From Streptomyces cellostaticus (GTDB lineage: Bacteria > Actinomycetota > Actinomycetes > Streptomycetales > Streptomycetaceae), in contig NZ_KQ948042.1 in assembly GCF_001513965.1 (NCBI RefSeq), positions 1 through 64,000 of the forward strand: a stretch of 64,000 bases of DNA. The letters are read 5' to 3'. The number at the start of each line of letters is the position of its first letter. Position 1 is the first letter of the stretch. Shown one piece after another: positions 58,295 to 64,000 of the stretch. The notes beneath the pieces are model-generated. The model was not told the DNA's origin. It did no database searches and saw only the letters and a list, made by a program, of their open reading frames with translations. A program made the translations under genes and the position numbers.

Positions 58295-58659
58295 GCGGCC
58301 ACGCTAGGCCGCATCGGGCGGCGACGGAAGCCGTGACCGGCGGCAGGCGCCGCGGGTCCCTCTCCGGTCACACTTCTGTCACAGGTTCCCGACACCCGTA
58401 TCCGGCGAACTCCATCACACGTACGGGGGTTTCCGTCCCGCTTGCCGGGGCAATCGAACAGAATTCCCGCGCGTCGGAGCGCCCCTCCGAATTACCCGGC
58501 CGAAAGCGCCGCAGTAGCGATCGGGGCGGGTTCGCGGAGCGATTCCCTGCGGAATCCGGCGCACTGCGGCGCAAGCTGACGCCGCATCGGAATTTCACCG
58601 ATTCAGCACATAATCGCCGTGCGCCCCCTGCCGGAGGCGGCCGCGCCGGCCCGGTTCGC
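58295..58659. other. Intergenic region between I78-like and WYL genes
   Basis: 365 bp, no supported gene. GATTCC-CTGC-GGAATC (58541-58556) is a short perfect inverted repeat. The region carries the promoter of the I78-like gene (minus strand) and the 3' flank of the WYL gene. Confidence 0.4.
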
Positions 58660-59670
58660 CTACCCGCCGCCCGCAGCGTCCTCGGTGCGCGAGCCGGGTT
58701 CCGCAGCCCGGGCCAGAGCGGCATCGAGCCGGTCCCGAACCGTCCTGATGACCTCGTTCAGCTCGGCGGGCTCCAGCACCTCGAACGGGACGCCCGTCAT
58801 CATGATGTGAATGACCATCACCTCCAGGTTCGGCGCACCGCTGCGCAGGATGCACGCATCCTCGCCGTCGGCCTCCAGCGTCCCCGCGGACGGCGAGATC
58901 CGCTCGGCGGCCTCGTGCAGCGGGACCAGCAGCCGCACGGCGGAGTGCACGGCGTACACGCGCGTGGAGACGCCCTGGGAGACGTAGACGGCGAGATCCT
59001 CGGCGGGCGGCTCACGCGGGGTGAACCGCGGGCCGTGCGGCGGCGTCGGGGTGACGCGGTCGACGCGGAAGGTCCGCCAGTCCTCCCGGTCCACGTCCCA
59101 GGCGACCAGGTACCAGCGCCGCTCGGTGCACACCAGCCGGTGCGGTTCGACGGTGCGGCGGCTCGCGGTGCCGTCGTGGCTCAGGTACTCGAAGCGCAGC
59201 CGCTCGGCGTCCCGGCACAGATGGGCGAGTTCGGTGAGCACGGCCGGGTCGACCGGGGACGACGGCGGACCGCCGCGCAGCATGGGCACGGTGAAGGCGT
59301 TGAGGGCGCCCACCCGGCGGCGCAGCCGGTTCGGCAGCACCTGTTCCAGCTTGGCGAGGGCGCGTACGGAGGTCTCGCCGATGCCCTCGATGCCCTGTCC
59401 GGCGGCGGTGCGCAGGCCGACGGCGACCGCGACGGCCTCGTCGTCGTCCAGCAGCAGCGGGGGCAGTTCGGCACCCGCACCCAGCTGGTAGCCACCGCCC
59501 GTGCCGGGGCTGGCGTTGACCGGGTAGCCCAGCTCGCGCAGCCGGTCCACGTCCCGGCGGACCGTGCGCGGGGTGACGCCGAGCCGCTCGGCGAGGTCGG
59601 CGCCGGACCACTCGCGGTGGGCCTGGAGCAGCGAGAGCAGGCGCAGCAGGCGTGCTGAGGTCTCCAACAT
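58660..59670 (-). CDS. WYL-domain transcriptional regulator
   Basis: Encodes 336 aa. N-terminal HTH_11: ARLLRLLSLLQAHREWSGADLAERLGVTPRTVRRDVDRLRELGYPV. The central WYL region has RRTVEPHRLVCTERRWYLVAWDVDREDWRTFRVDRV (near residue 170-205), followed by a WCX-type extension. WYL proteins sense ligands or nucleic acids and often regulate DNA-damage or defence genes. No adjacent target was identified. Confidence 0.92.
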   Translation of the reverse strand: MLETSARLLRLLSLLQAHREWSGADLAERLGVTPRTVRRDVDRLRELGYPVNASPGTGGGYQLGAGAELPPLLLDDDEAVAVAVGLRTAAGQGIEGIGETSVRALAKLEQVLPNRLRRRVGALNAFTVPMLRGGPPSSPVDPAVLTELAHLCRDAERLRFEYLSHDGTASRRTVEPHRLVCTERRWYLVAWDVDREDWRTFRVDRVTPTPPHGPRFTPREPPAEDLAVYVSQGVSTRVYAVHSAVRLLVPLHEAAERISPSAGTLEADGEDACILRSGAPNLEVMVIHIMMTGVPFEVLEPAELNEVIRTVRDRLDAALARAAEPGSRTEDAAGGG

Positions 59671-59760
59671 GGGGCCGAGTCTGCCAGCCGATGCGGACAG
59701 CCGCTGTCCTCGATGGGGACAGCGGCTGTACGCGTCAGGTCACCGGCGCCCGGAGGCTGT

Positions 59761-60456
59761 TCAGAGCGCGAGGCGCTGACCGGGCACGATCAGGTTCGGG
59801 TCACCGCCGATGACCTTCTCGTTGGCGGCGTAGATCCGCTGCCAGGTGGTCCCGTGCCGGGCGGCGACGGCGCTCAGGGTGTCGCCCTCGCGGACGGTGT
59901 ACTCGCCGCGGGACGCACTGCGGTCGGTGTGGACCGCCGGGCGTTCCGGCGTCTTCGCCGGAGCCGGCTTCGCCGGTGCGGACTTCACGGGAGCGGACTT
60001 CGTCGTCACGCTGCCCTTCGCTGCGGTCGTGCCGGACGAGCCGGACGAGCCGGACGCCGGTGCGGCGCCGGAGGCTCCGGCGCGGCCCGAGCAGACCGGC
60101 CAGGCGCCCCAGCCCTGGGCGCCCTGGACCTTGGTGGCGACGGCGATCTGGGCGCTCCTGGAGGCCTGGTCGGCCGTCGGGGCGTAGGCGGTGCCGCCGT
60201 ACGCGCGCCAGGTGCCGGCGGAGAACTGGAGCCCGCCGTAGTAGCCGTTGCCGGTGTTGATGTGCCAGTTGCCGCCGCTCTCGCACTGGGCGATGCGGTC
60301 CCACACTCCGTTGTCCGCCGCGGCGGCGTTGCCGGTCGCGGCCAGCAGCCCCAGCGGGGCCAGCAGCGCCGCCCCGGCGAGGGCGGCCGTCGTACGGCCC
60401 TTGCGGGCGCTGTCGTGACGAGCGGTGTTGCGGGTGGTATCGGCACACTCGGACAT
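59761..60456 (-). CDS. RpfA-like transglycosylase with LysM
   Basis: Encodes 231 aa from ATG 60456 with GGAGAGGGAA upstream. The signal peptide ends near NAAAA. The Rpf domain starts DNGVWDRIAQCESGGNW with catalytic Glu59 and INTGNGYYGGLQFSAGTW. A Pro/Lys/Ala-rich linker leads to a C-terminal LysM (YTVREGDTLSAVAARHGTTWQRIYAANE). It cleaves peptidoglycan and is associated with spore germination and resuscitation. The long leader suggests RNA-level control. Confidence 0.93.
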   Translation of the reverse strand: MSECADTTRNTARHDSARKGRTTAALAGAALLAPLGLLAATGNAAAADNGVWDRIAQCESGGNWHINTGNGYYGGLQFSAGTWRAYGGTAYAPTADQASRSAQIAVATKVQGAQGWGAWPVCSGRAGASGAAPASGSSGSSGTTAAKGSVTTKSAPVKSAPAKPAPAKTPERPAVHTDRSASRGEYTVREGDTLSAVAARHGTTWQRIYAANEKVIGGDPNLIVPGQRLAL

Positions 60457-60995
60457 GTAATTCCCTCTCCACGAACCCGGGCTCCCCCAGGGCGAAGCGC
60501 GCCTCCCCGCGTAGGACCGCGGTTCCTCGCGCCCGCCCCGTCCGCCACGACCGGTGCGGCGATCGTGCTCTGCCTGGCCGGCCGGCGGACGTACCCGAGC
60601 GGTGCTCGTTGCACACGGCGGAGGAATGTAGGGAGGTCGGGCGGCCGATATCAACCAACTCACCGTCATTCCAGGCCAGTTAGCCGTTACCCCGAGTATC
60701 GGCGATTTTCGGCCAGCCATTTCATGCGCTGATTTCGTAATTTATCGACCACCGACCGAGGCGATCTGTGAGCCACTTCACCCTTTCAAGTTCCTTGACA
60801 GCGCGAAGAGTTGACGGTGAGTGTCCAAATCCGTACCGGAGGTGACCCTGTGCGGTGGATGGTTCGATTCCGTTCTCCCCAGAGCGTGACTCCCACCACA
60901 GGACGCCCGTTGTCTTCTTCATGAGCCCGGAACCCCGGGGCTCAGGGGCCGGGAGCCACCCGGTCGACCCAGCACCGCATCCCGAGGGAGCCACC
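60457..60995. promoter_or_regulatory. Long intergenic region with rpf-type leader
   Basis: 539 bp. The left 200 bp are the transcribed leader of the RpfA-like gene (minus strand), GC-rich with several possible stems; related genes in Streptomyces carry a cyclic-di-AMP riboswitch, but I could not match its core here. The middle is of lower GC and unusual. GGTTCGATTCC near 60863-60873 resembles a tRNA T-arm without a full tRNA. The right end holds the ribosome site GAGGGAG for the 60996 gene. Confidence 0.45.
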
Positions 60996-61790
60996 GTGCC
61001 GCGCATGCTCGACGTCAGTGACGCCGTACGCGCCGAGATCGGCGACGAAGAAGCCGACCGGCTGCTCGCCGGAGAGAACGCCCCGGGCAGTTACGACTGC
61101 ACGTCCTGCCGCACCCCGGGCGACTCCGAGCAGGAGCGCACCAGCACCGTCCTGTTCGTCGGCGACGAGACCGCCGTCCTCGCCTTCGCCCACGCCAGCT
61201 GCCTGCCCTCGCAGGTCGTCCAGGTCACCGAGGAGCAGTTGCAGGGCGCCGTGCGCTCCATCGGCGGCACCGGCAGCGACATGGCCGCCGGCGGCCAGGC
61301 GCACGACGTCGCGCCCGAGCAGGCCGTGCTCGGCGTGACCAGCGGACTCGTCCTGATCGAGGGTGAGCTGCACCCCGCGCTCGTCGTCGAGCCGACCGCG
61401 CCGATCGTGCGCCCGGGCTCCACCGGGTCCGGCGACGACTTCCTTCCGCTGCTCATCGAGCAGGGCTTCATGCCGGTGATGGAGCTGGCGTCGGTTCCGC
61501 CGGTGCTGCACGGCTGGTCGGTACTGCTGGCCGTGGGCCGGCTGCACGCGGTGCTCCAGCCCGGCACGGGCGGCGGGCAGCCGGTGGCCTGGTGGCAGGC
61601 GCACCAGCCGCTCCAGGTGACCGACAGCTGGCGGGCGGCGGCCAACAAGCACCAGCAGGTGCTGATGTTCGCGGCGCCGGTGGGGTCCATCGGGCGGCAG
61701 CCCCGGGAGGATCTGCTGCGCGATGCTCTCGACAAGGCTGCGGCCCATGGCAAGTTGGTTGCTGCCGCGCTTCCCCTTGCGGGGACCTGA
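60996..61790 (+). CDS. Conserved hypothetical protein
   Basis: Encodes 264 aa from GTG 60996, chosen because GAGGGAG sits 5 nt upstream. The N-terminus has a CTSC pair (YDCTSCRTPGDSEQERTS). The rest is an alpha/beta protein without membrane segment or recognised catalytic motif. Genes of this kind lie close to der in Streptomyces. Function unknown. Confidence 0.78.
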   Translation: MPRMLDVSDAVRAEIGDEEADRLLAGENAPGSYDCTSCRTPGDSEQERTSTVLFVGDETAVLAFAHASCLPSQVVQVTEEQLQGAVRSIGGTGSDMAAGGQAHDVAPEQAVLGVTSGLVLIEGELHPALVVEPTAPIVRPGSTGSGDDFLPLLIEQGFMPVMELASVPPVLHGWSVLLAVGRLHAVLQPGTGGGQPVAWWQAHQPLQVTDSWRAAANKHQQVLMFAAPVGSIGRQPREDLLRDALDKAAAHGKLVAAALPLAGT

Positions 61791-61895
61791 GACCGCCCGG
61801 GGGCGCGCCCACACGGCGGAGCCGCACAGTGATCCGGCCCCGCGCCCCTATTTGTCCGACCGCATCTCTTCAAGGTTCCGGTCGTTTGGACATAC

Positions 61896-62297
61896 GTGCA
61901 CGCATACGACACTCCTCACCGTCGGTCCGCCTTCTCCTCCGTTCCGTCCGCACGGTCGGGGCAGGAGGGCACCGGTGCGCCATCGGCCACGCCGATCTAC
62001 GACTCGCTCTACGCGGAGTGGGTCAAGACCTTCCGCACGCTGCCGGGGGACCGCAGCGGTGAGGAAAACATGGGCTTCGTCGCCTTCGGAAGCCTCGGCC
62101 TCCCGGAGGGCACGGGCTCGTACGGCGGCCACCGGCCGGGGTCGTTCAGCAGCTCCTACAGCGCCTACAGCGCCGGGGCCTACAGCGCGCGGCAGCAGTC
62201 GCAGTGGCAGCGCATCGGCACCCTCGGGCGGCACCAGGACACCGGGATGCACTACGTTCCGGCGGCGCTGCCGCCCGGTCCGCGCCGGGGTGTGTGA
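61896..62297 (+). CDS. Small hypothetical protein (DUF6643-like)
   Basis: Encodes 133 aa from GTG 61896 with GGA 6 nt upstream. The central PIYDSLYAEWVKTFRTLPGDRSGEENMGFVAF stretch is the most conserved-looking part. A Ser/Tyr/Gly-rich segment (SFSSSYSAYSAGAYS) follows. I recall a DUF6643 family of this form in Streptomyces. No enzyme motif is seen. A bidirectional terminator separates it from der. Confidence 0.75.
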   Translation: MHAYDTPHRRSAFSSVPSARSGQEGTGAPSATPIYDSLYAEWVKTFRTLPGDRSGEENMGFVAFGSLGLPEGTGSYGGHRPGSFSSSYSAYSAGAYSARQQSQWQRIGTLGRHQDTGMHYVPAALPPGPRRGV

Positions 62298-62298
62298 C

Positions 62299-62346
62299 GT
62301 ACGGCGAAGGGCGACCCTCGTACCCCGGGGCCGCCCTTTGCCGTAC
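62299..62346. terminator. Bidirectional terminator between hypothetical gene and der
   Basis: GTACGGC (62299-62305) pairs with GCCGTAC (62340-62346), and inner AAGGGCG with CGCCCTT. It lies between convergent stop codons. Confidence 0.8.
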
Positions 62347-62366
62347 AGCTGTGTCCGCTGCTTGTT

Positions 62367-63848
62367 CTACTTCTTCTTCGCGCCGCGCTTCTCGCGCACC
62401 CGCACCGAGATGTGGATCGGGGTGCCCTCGAAGCTGAACTCCTCGCGCAGACGGCGCTCGATGAAGCGCCGGTAGCCCGCCTCGATGAAGCCGGAGGCGA
62501 AGAGGACGAACCGCGGAGGCTTGGTGCCGGCCTGGGTGCCGAAGAGGATGCGCGGCTGCTTGCCGCCCCGGACCGGGTGCGGGTGTGCCGAGACCAGCTC
62601 GCCGAGGAAGGCGTTCAGGCGGCCGGTCGGCACGCGCGTCTCCCAGCCCGCCAGGGCCGTCTCGATCGCCGGGACCAGCTTCTCCATGTGGCGGCCGGTG
62701 CGGGCCGAGACGTTGACGCGGGGCGCCCAGGCGACCTGGGCCAGCTCGGTCTCGATCTCCCGCTCCAGGTAGTAGCGGCGCTCCTCGTCGAGGGTGTCCC
62801 ACTTGTTGTAGGCGATGACCATCGCACGGCCGGCCTCGACGGCCATGGTGATGATCCGCTGGTCCTGGACGGAGATGTTCTCGGAGGCGTCGATCAGGAT
62901 GACCGCGACCTCGGCCTTCTCCACGGCGGCCGCGGTGCGCAGGGAGGCGTAGTAGTCCGCGCCCTGCTGGAGGTGGACGCGCTTGCGGATGCCGGCGGTG
63001 TCGACGAACTTCCACGTCACGCCGCCCAGCTCGATCAGCTCGTCGACCGGGTCGCGGGTGGTGCCGGCCAGCTCGTTGACGACGACGCGCTCCTCGCCGG
63101 CCACCTTGTTCAGCAGCGAGGACTTGCCGACGTTCGGGCGGCCGATGAGCGCGATGCGGCGCGGGCCGCCGACGGCGGTGCCGAAGGACTGCTCGGGGGC
63201 GTCCGGCAGCACCTCCAGGACGGCGTCGAGCATGTCGCCGGTGCCGCGGCCGTGCAGCGCCGAGACCGGGTGGGGCTCGCCGAGGCCGAGGGACCACAGG
63301 TAGGCCGCGTCGGCCTCGCCGCTCGGGCCGTCGACCTTGTTGGCGGCCAGCACCACGGGCTTGCCGGCCTTGCGCAGCAGTCGTACGACCGCCTCGTCGG
63401 TGTCGGTGGCGCCGACCTTGGCGTCCACGACGAAGACGACCGCGTCGGCCGCCTCGATCGCGTACTCGGCCTGGGCGGCCACGGAGGCGTCGATGCCGAG
63501 GACGTCCTGCTCCCAGCCGCCGGTGTCGACGACCTTGAAGCGGCGGCCCGCCCACTCGGCCTCGTAGGTGACGCGGTCGCGGGTGACGCCAGGCTTGTCC
63601 TCGACGACCGCCTCGCGGCGGCCGATGATGCGGTTCACCAGGGTCGACTTGCCGACATTGGGGCGGCCGACGACGGCGAGCACGGGCAGTGGGCCGTGAC
63701 CCGCCGCCTCGATGGCGCCCTCGACGTCCTCGATGTCGAAGCCCTCTTCGGCGGCGAGCTCCATGAACTCCGCGTACTCGGCGTCGCCGAGTGCCCCGTG
63801 CTCGTACTCGTGCTCGGCCGAGCCGTCGGGCTGGATCTGGTCGTTCAT
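62367..63848 (-). CDS. der: Ribosome-associated GTPase Der (EngA)
   Basis: Encodes 493 aa. It has two tandem GTPase domains: GRPNVGKST near residue 61 with DTGGW and NKVD, and GRPNVGKSS near residue 237 with DTAG and NKWD, then a KH-like C-terminal domain. It acts in 50S ribosome assembly. ATG 63848 is preceded by GAGGT. The acidic N-terminal extension of about 50 residues is typical of actinobacteria. The partial gene upstream lies on the same strand. Confidence 0.97.
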   Translation of the reverse strand: MNDQIQPDGSAEHEYEHGALGDAEYAEFMELAAEEGFDIEDVEGAIEAAGHGPLPVLAVVGRPNVGKSTLVNRIIGRREAVVEDKPGVTRDRVTYEAEWAGRRFKVVDTGGWEQDVLGIDASVAAQAEYAIEAADAVVFVVDAKVGATDTDEAVVRLLRKAGKPVVLAANKVDGPSGEADAAYLWSLGLGEPHPVSALHGRGTGDMLDAVLEVLPDAPEQSFGTAVGGPRRIALIGRPNVGKSSLLNKVAGEERVVVNELAGTTRDPVDELIELGGVTWKFVDTAGIRKRVHLQQGADYYASLRTAAAVEKAEVAVILIDASENISVQDQRIITMAVEAGRAMVIAYNKWDTLDEERRYYLEREIETELAQVAWAPRVNVSARTGRHMEKLVPAIETALAGWETRVPTGRLNAFLGELVSAHPHPVRGGKQPRILFGTQAGTKPPRFVLFASGFIEAGYRRFIERRLREEFSFEGTPIHISVRVREKRGAKKK

Positions 63849-63925
63849 GAAGTCCGTACCTCGTCGTTCATCGTGGTGATCGGTGGAACGGCCCGTTATG
63901 GGCTGATCCACTACTCAAGTGTCGC

Positions 63926-64000
63926 TTAGCGCCCGGTCAGGCGCCTGGCGTTTTCCAGGTGGCGGGTGAGCTGCTTCTGGATGCGCTCGGTCGCCTCGTC
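63926..64000 (-). CDS. 3' end of a gene, probably lysophospholipid acyltransferase
   Basis: The last 24 codons of a gene that runs off the window end (C-terminus ATERIQKQLTRHLENARRLTGR, TAA stop). Sequence and position upstream of der match a 1-acylglycerol-3-phosphate acyltransferase, which commonly precedes der in actinobacteria. The fragment is too short for certainty. Confidence 0.6.
   Translation of the reverse strand, partial: DEATERIQKQLTRHLENARRLTGR

Noticed and set aside
60855..60890. A tRNA gene
   Set aside because: Only a T-arm-like GGTTCGATTCC is present; no matching acceptor stem, D-arm or anticodon arm can be found within 80 nt upstream.
60722..61006. Minus-strand ORF of 94 codons
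   Set aside because: It has no ribosome site, overlaps the start of the 60996 gene and contains a stretch resembling antisense translation of tRNA-like sequence.

Overview
The window is a high-GC chromosomal segment from a Streptomyces-type actinomycete. The evidence is codon-position GC bias, many GTG/TTG starts, ATGA/GTGA gene overlaps, streptogrisin-type proteases, a SepF-like SflA protein, an LAXTG sortase substrate and an RpfA-like LysM protein. Gene content and order (hmgA ... dnaE2/Y-family ... sflA ... der) resemble what I remember of the SCO1700-SCO1758 region of S. coelicolor. That comparison is from memory and was not run. I see no rRNA, complete tRNA, CRISPR array, insertion sequence or prophage.

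Region by region. 0-8.4 kb: a lipoprotein divergent from hmgA (tyrosine/homogentisate catabolism), a HutC-type GntR regulator, an orphan protein resembling the C-terminal part of type ISP restriction enzymes, a nucleotidyltransferase, and a TetR regulator divergent from a DrrAB-type ABC exporter with two matching operators, then a CaiB-type CoA-transferase. 8.4-17.8 kb: an ECF sigma factor and its anti-sigma factor diverge from a DUF4331-TPR-NicO (His-rich metal transporter) operon, followed by a Ser/Thr kinase and a GDSL lipase. 18-27 kb: a probable exopolysaccharide locus with a membrane protein, two GT2 glycosyltransferases, a 13-codon stitched mini-ORF, a NodB deacetylase, a 1,245-residue fusion of a Wzx-like flippase with a large polytopic domain, and a convergent GH39-like (PslG-like) hydrolase. 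27-35 kb: mostly single genes (AAA ATPase, DUF72, GntR, GNATs, DUF402, methyltransferase, a 44-residue small protein, an LAETG-anchored AA10 LPMO, a lipase, and a MarR/cupin pair with tandem palindromes). 35-42 kb: an SOS-type mutasome operon (dnaE2 plus a catalytically degenerate Y-family protein) and two secreted streptogrisin-like proteases.

42-50.4 kb is the most coherent candidate system. A polar-amino-acid-type ABC importer (solute-binding protein, permease, ATPase), an FAD/NAD(P)-binding protein, two NtaA/SnaA/DszA-type flavin monooxygenases and a DUF1684 protein form two divergent units. The binding-protein gene is preceded by a 23-residue leader peptide ending Cys-Ser-Cys, then a hairpin and a pyrimidine tract. 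This looks like a cysteine-responsive attenuator controlling uptake and oxidative desulfurisation of an organosulfur (possibly S-alkyl-cysteine) substrate.

50.4-64 kb: a protein with an extremely Cys-rich tail (DUF5685-like), sflA, glutaryl-CoA dehydrogenase, an MFS exporter, a PIG-V-like glycosyltransferase, a divergent PAP2 protein with both signature arginines altered, an I78-type inhibitor, a WYL regulator, an Rpf/LysM muralytic protein with a long leader, two lineage-specific hypotheticals, der, and the 3' end of a gene that continues beyond the window, probably an acyltransferase. Intrinsic-terminator-like hairpins separate several of these units and are listed individually.
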